Below are positions 36,664 through 47,959 of a DNA stretch of 64,000 bases, piece after piece. The stretch covers positions 275,613,501 through 275,677,500 of the forward strand of contig JAUMIR010000004.1 of NCBI GenBank assembly GCA_030847615.1. Reading direction: 5' to 3'. Under the pieces are notes generated by a model. That model was not told the origin of the DNA. It worked only from the letters and a program-made list of their open reading frames with translations, and searched no databases. The stretch's first letter is position 1, and each line of letters begins with the position of its first letter. The position numbers and the translations under genes are program-made. The stretch comes from Gambelia wislizenii. Taxonomy: Eukaryota; Chordata; Lepidosauria; Squamata; Crotaphytidae.

Positions 36664-37044
36664 AGTGGCTCTTAACCTTTTCTTTACTAGGGACCCACTT
36701 TAAATATCTCTTGTTGCTGTGGATCCCCAAGACTTAATACAAGATTTAAAACCATAATAATAACAACAATAACAACAACATGATTATACTATCCATGAAA
36801 CCTTCCCTCAGAGGCCCTGAAAGGGGAGGGAAGACTTTTCTTCTGCTTGTTCTTGCAAGTTTGTGGCTGGAGCAGATTGAATGGCAATGTGCAGGACAAG
36901 CTAGCCAGCCAGCCTTGGCTCCTGTCATGTGGCTAATCTACTTCAGGGAAGAGGTGGACCAAGCAGTCTTCAAGCCTTTGTGGACCCCTGTGAGGACATC
37001 ATGGCCTTCTGGGGGTCCCCGGACCACAGGTTAAGAACCACTAG
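36664..37044. mobile_element. hAT-like element inside a LINE
   Basis: Flanked by TCTACTCC on both sides (36656-36663, 37045-37052). Ends AGTGGCTCTTAACC and GGTTAAGAACCACTAG are inverted. It interrupts LINE sequence. The minus- and plus-strand ORFs within it are accidental. Confidence 0.85.
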
Positions 37045-38506
37045 TCTACTCCATGGCAGTGTGGGCAGCAAAGAAATTATTTTCTGCCTCCATTACATCT
37101 GCAAGGAGCCATCCAGCAAATCTGTGTAAAATGACCTGGCACCTATTACATTCTAGGTACCAAGAAGATAATCCAGACCACTCAACAACTCACTGTGAAG
37201 AATTTACATGGCATTTTGCAGATAAAGCCCCTTGGATCTATATTTGAACTTGGATGCTATAGTTGCTACAGTCCCAGTAGATGTAACTTTGGTTCTTGAT
37301 TGTCCAATAGTAATGGATTCTTTTCAATTTGAAAAATGTGAGGATGTGGACAGGTTCCTTGGAGAAGTGAGACCCATCACATATCTATTAGATCCTTGCC
37401 ATTTTTGGCTCATTAAAAGGGCCAGAGGGCCAAGTGAGTGAAGTCAATGCCTCATTACAACAAGGCAGGGTGCCAACATGCCTAAAAGATGCAGTTGTAA
37501 GGCCTCTGTTGAAAGAACCCTCCCTGAATCCCTCTCTAATGGATAACTACTGGCCAGCATCCAATATTCCATTTCCATTTTTTAAAAACTTTTTTTGGCA
37601 AGAAATAGAATATGCAGTGGCCTCCCAGGTTCAGGGTTTCCTGGATGAAATAGATTATCTAGACCAATTTCAGTCTAGCTTCAGACTTCTTGTATACCTT
37701 TGGCTGTTTCATGGATGACCTTTGCTGGCAAACAGAGCAGGGGGAGTATGTTAAGGTTCTACTTAACTTCTCAGTAGCTTTCGATACTATTGACCATGGT
37801 ATCCTTCTGGGCCACTGCACTGAGATAAGCTCTAAAACCATGCTTTACAGTAGCTCCAGTTCTTCCTGGAGAGATAAGCCCAGAAGGTGGTGCTGGGGAA
37901 TTCCTGTTTGATTCCTTGTCCAGTGGCCTGTGGAATTCCTCAGGTCTTGGTTCTGTTTACCATTCTATTCATGTATTCAACATTGACATGAAATTGCTGA
38001 AAAGGTTATCTAGAGTTTTGTGGTTTGGTGCCACCAGTATGTTGATGACCAGTATGTTGGTGGAATGGAAAACCTCTAATTTTCCATTCCACCAAAATCC
38101 AAGGAAGCAGTTCTGCTACTAAACCAATGTCTAACATCAGTGATTAACTGAATGAGGGTGAACACAATGAAACTTAATAAAGACAAGACAAAGGTGTTCC
38201 TCTGATCAGTCTAAAGGCAGATCAATGAATAAGGAAGGATGCAGCCTGTGTTGGATGACATTACATTCTTCCTGAAGACACAGGTTTGCGTGTACTCCTA
38301 GACTCAGTTTTGAGCCTAGGCCCAGGTTTCTGCAATGGCCAGGGGTGTTTTTTTACACACTAAAACTAGTACGCCAATTTGTCTGTTCCTAGAGATGCCT
38401 GACCTGGCAACAGTAACATATGCCTTAGTTACATCCTGTTTGGATTACTGTAACACACTCTGCTCAGAGCTGCCTTTGAAGAGAATTTAGAACCTGCAGC
38501 CAGAGT

Positions 38507-39734
38507 TTGGGTGCACCATTTGGAACCACAGAGAAGAAGATTTGGTCTCATTCCTGAACAACCTGAATAGAATCTACTCAAATATCCAATTCATGATGGA
38601 AAAAGAGAAGGAAGGAACACTATCATTCTTGGATGTCCTAGTCATCCGCAAACCAAACCAACAGTTAGGTCACAAGGTATACAGAAACCACACACATGGA
38701 CAGATACCTACACAAGAACTCAAATCATCACCCAGGACAAAAGCACAATAAAAACATTGGTAGACCATGCAAAAAGGATCTGCAAACCCCACTACCTGGA
38801 GGACGAACTGAGGCACCTAAACTGGGCCCTACAGGCTAATGGTTACTCCAGATCAGACATCTTAAGAGCAGCCAGACCCAGAAAAAACCACAGGAATGAA
38901 GAAGAAAAACAGCCACCCAAAGGGAAGGTATTTTTACCATACATCAAAGGCGTCACAGACAGAATAGGGAAACTGATGAGGAAACACAACCTCCAAACAA
39001 TTTATAGACCAATGAAAGAAATGCTACGCTCAGTGAAGGACAAAAGATACCCTCTCACAGCTGCAGGAGTTTACTGCATACCATGCAGCTGTGGCCAAGT
39101 TTACATAGGGACCACTAAACGCTGTGTGCAAACACAAATCAAGGAACATGAGAGACACTGCAGACTGGGCCAGCCAGAAAAATCAGAAGTAGCAAAACAT
39201 GTTATAAACCAACCTGGACAAAAAAATGTTATTTAAAAACACAGAAATTCTGGACCAGGACAACAACTATCATGTCAGAATGCACAGAGAAGCTATTGAA
39301 ATCCACAAACACCTGGACAACTTCAACAGGAAAGAAGAAACCTTAAATGTAAACAAAATCTGGCTCCCAGTTTTGAAACACAATAGAATCAAAACTCAAC
39401 GCTTACAAAAGAATTCCACCCAGGGACAGGGGGATTCCCAGCAGACAATGGCCCATCAACCGACCATTAGCCAAACAGACAGACACTAACAAGCCTTGCA
39501 TTTCTATACCCAGAAACTAACCATTCAATTACTCAAATTTACATATTCTCCCCAACAGGGGTTCACAGCATATAAACTCCACACACACACCTACCTAACC
39601 ATTCTCTGAAGATGCCAGCCACAGATGCAGGCAAAATGTCAGAAGTAAACTCTTCTAGAACATGGCCTTACAGCCCAGAAAAAAAACCCAAGGAAAATCT
39701 ATGGATGCCAGCCATGAAAGCCTTCAACTTCATA
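38507..39734 (+). mobile_element. Penelope-like element, 5' truncated, with GIY-YIG domain
   Basis: Encodes the end of the RT (RIYSNIQFMMEKEKEGTLSF, frame 38542-38751), a linker, and a GIY-YIG endonuclease (GVYCIPCSCGQVYIGTTKR, about 39065-39121) within the frame 38757-39236, then 39226-39489. Flanked by the 12-bp target duplication TGCAGCCAGAGT (38495-38506 and 39735-39746) inside a LINE. The 3' tail carries a hammerhead-like motif (39606-39640). ORFs are split by small frameshifts. Confidence 0.9.
39606..39640 (+). ncRNA. Hammerhead-ribozyme-like motif in Penelope-like tail (degenerate)
   Basis: CTGAAGA, a potential stem II (GCC...GGC), AAAAT in place of GAAAC, then GTC, with ATTCT before and AGAA after able to form part of stem I. 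The layout matches hammerhead motifs reported in Penelope-like elements. The core deviation (GAAA to AAAA) suggests this copy is inactive. Confidence 0.45.
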
Positions 39735-40595
39735 TGCAGCCAGAGTGTTAACTGGGGCTAGGATTACAGCCTAAGTTTTATTAATTCAAACAGGAGAATA
39801 TGCTGCCTACTATCAACCAATATGCAAAACCCTAAAGTCCTCTAACCCATTAACACACCGCACATTACCCACAGCAAACTGGAACACAAAGGAAGGAAAA
39901 TTCAGGAAACAGACAGGCAAAGTACTGTACACATCATCCTGAATGGCTTGTTTGCCATCAAATCCTGTAAGACCTGACTCATAATATTCTTCATGTTAGA
40001 ATAAACATATGTTAAGACTACCAATTGAACACATACTCACTTGGAAATAAATTCAATTGAACTCTGCTGAATTTACTCCAAAGCAAATAAGGATATGACA
40101 AGACTGACATTCTAAGTGATTTTGCTAGGAAACAAGTGGCACTGAAGCCTTTGGGACTTGCAAAGACTTAGGTTGAAGTTTCCCTAAAGCTGAAAATATA
40201 TTCTCTTGTCACATAAGAAATGAGATGTTACAATTATGGTTAGCTACTTTAAATGTTTCCAGTGATTTCCCCTCCCCACAAAAGGGAAAAACACACTTTT
40301 TACACTAAGAAAACATAATGGGGAAAAAAAAACCTAAGCAGCTCACATGTCATTTCCATCATCTTAAAGTAACAGATTACTCTTCATTTTTAAGTATAAA
40401 GTCACATTTATTCCAACAAAAGTTATATCCCAAAATGTATCTTCCTTTTCCCTTCCCATCTCCTTTTCCTTTCCTGTCCTGTCTTTTACTTGAATTGCAA
40501 TCCTAAAGGTAGGGCCTGTCTTTCTTCAAGACTAAGCTTTGGAAGAGCAGTTATGAAGTAACTTGACCAAAGTCAGGATCATACATACCATACTA

Positions 40596-41015
40596 CAGTC
40601 AGCCCTGTGGGAATTAGGGGTGCAGGATCCCTACAAAAGTGGAAAAACACAAATACATAGGCCCGCATATTACACGAGAGATCCGTTCGGGGACCCTTTG
40701 GGTATAGCAATTTTCACATATAATTACAAACACTATGTTGTTGTTTGCCCTAAGAGAACACTTCTTGAGGCATTTCTAGGTCCTCCAGCATGGTCAACTT
40801 CCGCTGGACTACGCAACAGAATTGCACTGGAGGACCTATGTAGAATGTGTAGAGAAGTTCTCCCTCTCAGTATTTCTAGGTCATCCAGCATATATCTATT
40901 GTCAACTTCCACTTTTTTGTCATGTATAGGGCAGCAGCAGAGGCAGTGGCAATTACATTAATCTACAAATAATCAAATCTGCAAATGCTTAACTCGCAAT
41001 GTGGAGGGACAACTG
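40596..41015. mobile_element. Tigger-like MITE, long form
   Basis: TA-flanked at the left with CAGTCAGCCCTGTGGG, ending GGAGGGACAACTG then TA. Internally has two partial copies of TTTCTAGGTCCTCCAGCATG. Coding frames across it look accidental. Confidence 0.65.
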
Positions 41016-41029
41016 TATTTCTGATTTTT

Positions 41030-41305
41030 ATGTATGGATATAAAAGTCAGACAGGGAAGAAAACTGATCAGGAAAAAAATCAACTGATTTGAAACGTGGT
41101 GCTGTAGAAGCATTTTATGGATACCATGGCTTACAAATAGACACATAAATGAGTGTGAGAGCAAATCAAGCCTGTACTCTCAAAATGACTAAACTGAACC
41201 TATCACACTTTGGACATACGAGACAAGCTGACTTTTTGGGAAAAGACAATAATGCTCAGTAAAGTCAAAGGAAGTAGGAAAAGAGGAAGACCACATTACA
41301 GGTGG
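41030..41305 (+). mobile_element. BovB/RTE-like LINE fragment
   Basis: Translates in shifting frames to the BovB C-terminal pattern: LSHFGHTR followed by KTIMLSKVKGSRKRGRP (frame 41210-41392). Short, decayed, with a SINE inserted at its right end. Confidence 0.65.
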
Positions 41306-41583
41306 TTTATTATTATTTATTATTATTTATTTATACCCCGCTCTTCAGCCACAAGGCTACCAGAGCGGCTTACAAATTGTTTTAAGCAATAACTATTTAC
41401 ACATCTACACTGCATTAAACAGTCTCCAATGTGTGTTAGCTAATTGCCCCCACAAGCTGGGTACTCATTTTACCGACCTACGAAAGGATGGAAGGCTGAG
41501 TGAACCTTGGAGCCCGCTGGAATCGAACTTGCAACGTGGTGACTTACAGTACTGGCATTTAACCACTGCGCCACCAGGAAGCC
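41306..41583 (-). repeat. tRNA-derived SINE, second family
   Basis: Minus-strand copy with a TTATTATTATTT tail at 41306-41330 and head TTAACCACTGCGCCACCAGG. Inserted at the end of a BovB-like fragment. Confidence 0.75.
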
Positions 41584-43261
41584 ATGGCCCTGATTTCTGA
41601 AGATCTAAGTAGGTCTCTTAACAACAGGGTCTCTTGAAGGTCTCTCATTCATAAAGTTGCTGAACATCAAAGGTGACTTTATGGAACATAACAACAAAAT
41701 TGTCTGAAAGTCTTTCATCCTTCATTCAAAATCTTTGAATGCGAATGCAGCCACACATGCATCTGATCCCACATGGTTTCTTATTATTGAGAGAGTCTCC
41801 ATTCCTGTGTGTGTTCTGTAATTCCTACAGGAACATATGTTTCCTGCCGCTAAAATGCCAGTAAAGAGGAAGAAGGGGAATGGGCTAATTCAGATATGAG
41901 CTGCAGATGTAAACCATCTGGTCCTGCCTCACTCTCTTTTTGTGGGCAGTTGACACGTAATCACTTTGAAAGAGATATAGGAGTGACCAAACTGAATAAA
42001 AATACCTAACTGGCAAGCCAATGGATACGTCTTGCTGGACAGTCAAGATATGCTTTACAATTTCATATAAATTCTAATGCTTTCAGATGAGAAATTTTCT
42101 GATGTTTTTCCTTTTAGATAGATTCCTGCCCCTGCACTTTGTTAGAAAAGTATGCCAACGCTCCAGCCCCACCCTCAAAAAAAAAAATGCTACCACATAG
42201 CCAGCCATTTTGTAATGCCTAGAAATTTTGTTCAATATACAGCCACCCTTGTTCCATGATGTAGACCTATATATTTTTTATCTATTACCACACTACAAAG
42301 TTGTACATCACAGAGTCTGTACCAGATAGTTTTGCACAATTCTTAATAAATCTCTTCCCTAAATAAAAAAAAAAAAGAACAAGAGACAAAATGAACAAAA
42401 CACTCCAGAACCAGCAATCAGCTTTTCTAAGACAGATCATCTCAGAGAACAAATACACAGGCTAAGCACCTTAACAGACTGCACTGTCATGTCAGTTTAC
42501 CCCAAATCAATAGAACTTCCAAGTAAACATTTTAATTTTAATGATTGAGCTGTGCCAGACAATCATTTGAGCCAACAGTTTACTGTGAATTTACGTGAGA
42601 ATATTTTTAGAAGTGCATGTTCTACGGCAGAAATGGTGTTTACAATGTTTTAACATAAGCAGTCTCCAGTGTATCGTTTCATGTAGGTGGACACACATTT
42701 AAAAGCAACCATTTGGCAGCACTCCACTTTGAAATAGATGATCTACTTAGGATGTTCCTTCGTGGTACATATTTGGTGCAAAACAATCATGCATATTTTG
42801 TAAACACACTATACAATTCTGAAGCAAAGCTGCAATCACCAGAAGCATCTAGTATGCAAATTTCTGAAAAAAATTGAGACACATTTCATTCAAATATCTA
42901 AAATATATGATGTAAAATAACAATATAGAATAAATCAGAGTTTCATTTGGATTAGGCTGTGCACAGACGTTAATGGTAAACCATGTTTACTAAGAACAAA
43001 CCTAGCCTTCCCATGGTCTCACACACTGCCCCTTCCTCCAGTACAACCCTAAGAAAATAAAAAAGTGAATTCTTCTTTTGAATTAACCACAGTTTACTAC
43101 ATCATGAAAACTGTAAACTGTGGTTAATTTTAACTATGGCTAAGAAAAGAAAGCCACTTTCATACATTCTGATCTGCCTGGATGCAGGCAACACAGCAAG
43201 TTATATTAATAACTGTTTTTGTGGCCTTGTAAGGGCAGGGGCAAGTGAGGCTTATTCTCAT

Positions 43262-43440
43262 AGCACTAATCAGAAAGAATCACAACCTGGAAACATCACC
43301 CAAGAAGACCTTCTGCTGTGCTTTCTGCAACAGGACTTGTTTATCTCGGATTGGCCTTTTTAGTCATCAGCGCGCTTGCAGAACGCGTGGGATGAGTCCT
43401 TCCTGAATCTTCATTTGTGAAGAAAAGCCAGAAAATCTAG
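43262..43440 (+). mobile_element. LINE 3' fragment with C-terminal zinc-finger region
   Basis: Closely similar to 48618-48790: shared GAAAGAATCACAACC, TTCTGCAACAGGACTTGTTT and TTTTTAGTCATCAGCGC. In the better copy it reads as the C-terminal C2H2-like finger of a LINE ORF2. Confidence 0.55.
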
Positions 43441-44031
43441 TTTACTGCAGGCTTCCCCTACCTGATGCCCTCCAAGTATATCAGATTTGAATTCCTCCTC
43501 ACCAAAGTTTCAGGGGGTTGGTTGAAGCTGTAGTCCAAGACATCTGAATGGCACCAGGACAGGGAAAGCAATTCTATTGCTTCACCTGTATTAGCCTACA
43601 AACTCACACACTGGGCATAATTTATATCTCTTTGCAGAATAATCTTCCAGAAAAGGTAGTATTAGCTTGCCCACAAGTATTCCTGAGATGACCACAACCA
43701 GGCTGCATGTGGAACCGAGCTAGGAGTTTTGTAGAAAGTACTGGTAATTGAACTAAAAGCCAGAGAGGAGGTGAAGAATAGAAATAGTCAGTAAGAGCTT
43801 TAACATGTTACTTAATACTTACTCACCACCTGATCTAGATCAGTTCTTTCATAACGCACAAGTCAACAACAAAAGATGAACACACATGAGCAAATAACTA
43901 TTTGGCAACAGACAGCTGCTCAGAAGCCCCAGTCAATTCTACAGTAAAAAAGGGGGGTGTAGGAAGAAAGAAGAAGGGGAAAAAAGTACCATTAAGCCTG
44001 GCTTTTTAAAAATTTTAACATGAGATTTTGT

Positions 44032-44150
44032 GGATATCAACCCACCTCTTCATATGCAGTACCAAGATATAAACCCACATCTGAAGAAGTGGGTTGATAT
44101 CCCTGAAAGCTCACACTAAAATAAAAACCACTTAGTCTTAAAGGTGCTGC
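44032..44150 (+). repeat. Retroelement 3' tail with hammerhead-like motif and inverted duplication
   Basis: CTGAAGA (44081-44087), AGTGGGTTGATATCCCT (potential stem II), GAAA (44105-44108), then AGCTCAC. The preceding 44032-44056 is an inverted copy (GGATATCAACCCACCTCTTC) of 44079-44103. The following AGTCTTAAAGGTGCTGCC is the common tail of this amniote repeat; a related tail fragment sits at 3150-3185. Confidence 0.55.
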
Positions 44151-44225
44151 CCCATTTCTTTTCTTCACCCCTTCCCTTCCTCCTTTTTATGCTGCAAGAT
44201 ACTAACAGGGCTACTTCTTTGATTT

Positions 44226-44572
44226 CTGCAGTGTTTGCTCCTACACACAGGATTGCAAGCTGAAGGTGGATCCCTCCACAACTTTTATATATATTATATA
44301 ACCACAACTTACATATATATCTGCAGTGTTTACTCCTACACACAGGACTGCAAGGTGAAGGTGGACCCCTCCACAACTTTTGTATATATTATATATTCAC
44401 AACTTTATATATCTATGTCTATATCTCTGCAGTGTTTACTCCTACACATAGGATTGCAAGGTGAAGGTGGACCCCTCCACAACTTTTATATATATAAAAG
44501 TTGTATATATAAAATGTTGTGGAGGGGTCCACCTTCATCTTGCAATCCTGTCTGTAGGAGTAAACACTGCAT
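44226..44572. repeat. Tandem repeat with terminal inverted copy (AT-rich hairpin)
   Basis: Three direct copies starting CTGCAGTGTTT at 44226, 44321 and 44427, each containing AAGGTGGA(C/T)CCCTCCACAACT, are followed by a fourth in reverse orientation (to 44572). Copy 3 and the inverted copy form a ~146-bp near-perfect palindrome centred on a TATA-rich core near 44500. Confidence 0.88.
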
Positions 44573-44979
44573 ATAGATATAGATATAGATAGTTGTGGAT
44601 ATAGATATAGATAGTTGTGGAGATATATATATACTGTAAATACACTGTATATATATAATGTGGCAATGTCATTAGACGTTAGAATCAGTGGGGCTGACTT
44701 CCATGGCTCCGCGCCCTTTTGCCTCTAAATTTAATCTCCCAGCAAAGAGGCGTGACCCATGTACACAGTGGAAGGAGGAAGAAATGAAGCAAAGCTCCTC
44801 TTGGCTTCTTGGGTGTGTGTGCGTCTGTGTGTGTACAAGGATGAGGTCAGAGCCAAAAAAAAGGGGGGGGATTACAGAGTGCAGGTGACGCTCTGCAGGG
44901 CATGCAACCCCGGCTTCCATTTTAACTCTTTTTTCCTGCTGCACTGCCATGCGCACCCCCTCCTCACCCTTTCCTTCTA

Positions 44980-45760
44980 AGGGGGGGGGTCTGGGAGAGT
45001 GGAGGGAGGCATTGCTGAAGGGAGGAAGGGAGGGAGGGGCTGGGACCTCCAGGGCGCCAATTTCGAAAAGCGCGGCGGAGGCGGCGGAAATAAACGACGG
45101 CCAAGCCCCCCCCCCGTCCTCGCCAGCCCTCCCCGGAGCGATGCCGCCGTGGCCCCAGGTGAGAGGGGGGGGTCCCTCAGGTTTCCACCCCTAGAAACAC
45201 AGAAAGCGGGATGAGCCGGTCTCTCACCCCCGCCTCCCCCAGCCCGCCCCACGTAGACTCCGGGCCGGGCCCTGCACTGACCTCTCCTTGGGCCGGGGCT
45301 CCCGCTCTTGGGGCTCTTGCGCGGGGCCATCTCGCCTCCTGTCAGGGGACGCCAGAAGAGAGGAGAGCTGGAGCTGGAAGGGGCGGGGGGAGCGCTCGCG
45401 ACAGCCAAAGGGGGCGGGGTTGACACGAGGGCGACGTCGACAGCCCCCAATCGGAAGGAGAGCTCCGCCCTGCAACGCTCGCTTTTTGACCGAGCGGGCT
45501 CAGCCACCAGCGGGTTACGTCATTGGGAGTGTGGCGGGGCGAGCTAGCCAATCGTGACAGAGGAGAGGCGCTTGCTAAGAGTCTTATTGGTTGGTATTGG
45601 TGAGAGGGCGGGCCTTTTGGCGTTTTGCGCTTTTGGCTCGGGTTGAGCAGGGGCGGAGTCGGTTAGAACGTGGCAGTTGAAGGGGAGCGGAGGGGCGCCT
45701 CGTGGGGGTCCCGCTCCAGAGAGGCTCGTGACGTGGAGCACGTGTTTGATTGAGCAAGGC
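44980..45760 (-). promoter_or_regulatory. ASPH: ASPH P1 CpG-island promoter
   Basis: A GC- and CpG-rich block stands out sharply from the AT-rich surroundings and contains the P1 start codon at 45330. Upstream of the ATG (higher coordinates) are GC boxes near 45378-45386 and 45409-45420, TTACGTCA (CRE/ATF-like) at 45515-45522 abutting an inverted CCAAT (45522-45526), another CCAAT at 45548-45552, two inverted CCAAT boxes at 45586-45590 and 45596-45600, and CACGTG at 45739-45744. No TATA box was seen. CCAAT boxes in both orientations would allow divergent transcription, but no plus-strand gene was recognised. Confidence 0.8.
45282..45330 (-). CDS. ASPH: ASPH exon 1a (P1 first coding exon)
   Basis: This is the first coding exon of aspartate beta-hydroxylase/junctate for the ubiquitous-type promoter. 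It reads MAPRKSPKSGSPGPRR plus one base (phase 1) and is followed by a donor G|GTCAGT at 45281-45280. The vertebrate protein starts MAQRK... and is likewise rich in Ser/Gly/Pro before an RRE(T/A)KHGG junction; the split codon here joins to AG of exon 2 to give Glu. The segment is the cytosolic N-terminus of a type-II ER membrane protein. The ATG lies in a GC-rich, CpG-rich block. Other long frames over this block are composition artefacts. Identity rests on the splice phase and on the match to exon 2; the 5' UTR boundary was not determined. Confidence 0.85.
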
Positions 45761-45849
45761 GGCGGCTCATTGCTGAGTTTATGTGGAAGGAAAATAAATC
45801 CTTAATAATGAAATGAAATAAATCTTTATTTCTAAGCTATGGCAATGCA

Positions 45850-46079
45850 CAGGGCCGGTTTAACCTGTCTGCCAAATCAGCATTGGCAGGGGGTCCTGAG
45901 GTCAAGAGGGGGCCCCGACAGCCGGGAGGAGCCCCCTCTTACCCTCCTCCTCCAAAAACCTCCTGCCGGCTTTTTTTTTTAAAAAAACAAACAAAACAGC
46001 CTCTCCAAAACTAAAGAGAAAGAGAAAGAAACAGCAGCCCTCCGTGGCAGAAGCTGGAGGGAGAGGCACATCGGAGAGG

Positions 46080-46115
<36 letters not shown>

Positions 46116-46250
46116 CAGGGAATTTGAGGGTTGTCTCCCTCAGAAAGGGCTTCTTTCTTTCTTTCTTTCTTTCCCATGTGCCTTTAAGTCATATGGGGCC
46201 CCCAAAGTAAAGCATTGCAGGGGGCCCCAAAATTCCTTAAACCGGCCCTG
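45850..46250. mobile_element. hAT-like MITE next to the ASPH CpG island
   Basis: Terminal inverted repeats CAGGGCCGGTTTAA and TTAAACCGGCCCTG. Flanks GCAATGCA (45842-45849) and GTAATGCA (46251-46258) are a 7/8 target duplication. It contains GT and GA microsatellites at 46079-46114 and inserted in an older repeat. Confidence 0.8.
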
Positions 46251-46329
46251 GTAATGCAATTACTTTGAAGAAGTGAAAATACACATACATACACACACGC
46301 GATTACATTAATAATTTTAATAATGAAAT

Positions 46330-46880
46330 GAATAATTAATTAATAATGAAATGAAATAATTTTTTATTGCTTAAAGCGATAAGCCGTGGCAATGCAGTTA
46401 CTTTAAAGACGTTAAAACACACAGGATTACAAAGCCATACCATTTAGCACATATGCCAATAATAAAACCAAAATATCCAGAATATAAAAGTATGAGGAAT
46501 TAAAACATTGTTGTAGAAAGCAGTTTTCATAACAGCACCATAAAATTCTTATTGATAATTTTGATGTCTGGCTCTTATCCCATTAGCAACCACAGCATAT
46601 TTTGCCACCATATCAGCATGATACACATTGTTGCCAGCTAATAGGACACAAAATTGCTGAAGAAGAGAACGATTAACCAGGTAATGGAGAACGAAACATA
46701 AAAACTTTTGTCTTGTAAGTATGTATAGAGGGCATTTCAACAAATAATGTTGTAGGTTCTCCACTTCCCCTATCTTGCATATACAAAACCTTTGAGTTAC
46801 TGGGGTATTGTTGTATGTTCTTACCAGTTTAATATCCTTAATAATAATCCCTCTCCCTCCTTTCTCCTCGCTTGTCACCA
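46330..46880 (-). mobile_element. LINE-like C-terminal fragment
   Basis: The minus frame 46878-46549 has CICKIGEVENLQHYLLKCPL followed by YILTRQKF, the Cys/His pattern found near the C-terminus of several LINE ORF2 proteins. Downstream (46400-46318 and again 45850-45800) are two copies of a tail-like motif with ATTATTTCATTTCATTATT. Family not determined. Confidence 0.5.
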
Positions 46881-46881
46881 G

Positions 46882-47064
46882 CAGCTGTTCTCAACATTTT
46901 TATCCTAAAGGAACCCTTGAAATAATTTTCAGGTCTCAGGGAACCCCTGCATAAATATATACTGCTACTGTTCCCCCCCCCAAACAATCTCAGTATCTCA
47001 GGGAACCCCTAGCAACCTGTTGGGAAACCTTAGGGTTCCAGGGTACCCTGGTTGAGAAACACTG
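46882..47064. mobile_element. hAT-like MITE, probable
   Basis: Left end CAGCTGTTCTCAAC and right end GGTTGAGAAACACTG are inverted, with GGGAACCCCTG/GGGAACCCCTAG inside. No convincing target duplication was found. Confidence 0.55.
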
Positions 47065-47305
47065 CACTAGAGGTTGGAAAAGAAGAAGGAGAGAAAGGTT
47101 TCCCTGCTAGGAGACCCACTAGCGCCCCCCTCCATCTTTCTGTGTATAAGCATGCAAGTAAAGGAAGCCACATTTCCAGCTTCCTCTCTCTTGTGCATCC
47201 TCTCTGGGGATCATGTAGTGCTCCCAGCAGTTGTCTAAAATACCCGTCACAGGATGGGAGGAGAAGATGACCTGTCCTAATGGCAATCCGTGCTGTTTCA
47301 CTGTG

Positions 47306-47572
47306 CAGTAGGACCACCATATTCACAGCAGATTGGTTCTGAGCCCCCGCCCCCTGCAGATACTGAAAACTGTGAATAACAGCAAACACCATTGAAAATA
47401 ATGGGACTTCTGGTTCAAAATACCATAGAGTTGCCTTGGAGGACCTAGAAAATGTCTAGAGAAGATGCCTCTCTAAGCATTTTCTAGGAAGACTGTGGTA
47501 GGTGTGCTGTTTTGTGTCCCTCAGATAACTGAAACCACAGATATTGGTTCTGCAGATACAGGGGTCCTACTC
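47306..47572. mobile_element. MITE with CAGTAGGACC ends
   Basis: Ends CAGTAGGACC and GGTCCTAC are inverted. Internal TTGGTTCTGAGCCCCCGCCC and GAGGACCTAGAAAATGTCTA are partly repeated in inverted orientation. Related in layout to 40596-41015. Confidence 0.6.
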
Positions 47573-47959
47573 TATAATAATAAAATAAAATTTTAAAATA
47601 CTCTATGGTGAAGGAGGGGGGCCAAAAATGGCAAAAACTCCCCAGGAAAGGTCTTTGTGGCTTTCCGGGAGGTTAAAAAAAAAACTCTGAGGAAAATGTG
47701 CACCCCTGACCATTAAGATAACCATGTGAATTTTTGTGTGGTCTGGAAAGGAAAGAATGGACCACTAAGGCAAAAATCCAACATTATGGCAGCAGACGCT
47801 TGCCTTGCTAGCAAGCCCCGCCCACTATGCTCATCTGGCCAGTCAGATTTGCACTTCCTCTTGTTTGGACAAGCGAATCAGATCGACTCACTTGTCCTAA
47901 TGAACAGAAATACACACCACCTCGTTGAAAACAGGAAAAGACATGAAGGTTTTCCTTGG

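Larger units (their letters stand above)
35830..39800 (+). mobile_element. CR1/L2-clade LINE, fragmented by nested insertions
   Basis: LINE-derived peptide pieces in order: an endonuclease-like piece (CINLTCITKRRLDEAG, about 35917-35965), an RT N-terminal piece (SLQQGRVPTCLKDAVVRPLL at 37449-37508), and the RT palm segment VAFDTIDHGILLGHC (about 37774-37818). The end (RVLTGARI-like) resumes after 39747. It is interrupted by a Penelope-like copy (35985-36563), a hAT element (36664-37044) and another Penelope-like copy (38507-39734). Many stops and shifts; inactive. Same family as the LINE at 56990. Confidence 0.75.
19480..45281 (-). other. ASPH: ASPH intron 1 (P1 to P2/exon 2)
   Basis: The long first intron of P1 transcripts, dominated by mobile elements listed separately (DIRS, LINEs, Penelope-like copies, MITEs). 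Stretches without a recognised element include 19480-20130, 20350-21000, 26580-28380, 28720-30180, 30600-32100, 32910-35180 and 41590-43260. 27480-27650 is a C-rich low-complexity block. Confidence 0.6.

Noticed and set aside
36746..37034. ORFs at 36.7-37.0 kb
   Set aside because: Inside a hAT-like element delimited by an 8-bp duplication.
44977..45507. 176-codon minus ORF across the CpG island starting MAEPARSK
   Set aside because: Only 49 bases of this frame are supported as ASPH exon 1a; it reads through the splice donor, and the rest is GC-rich 5' UTR and intron.
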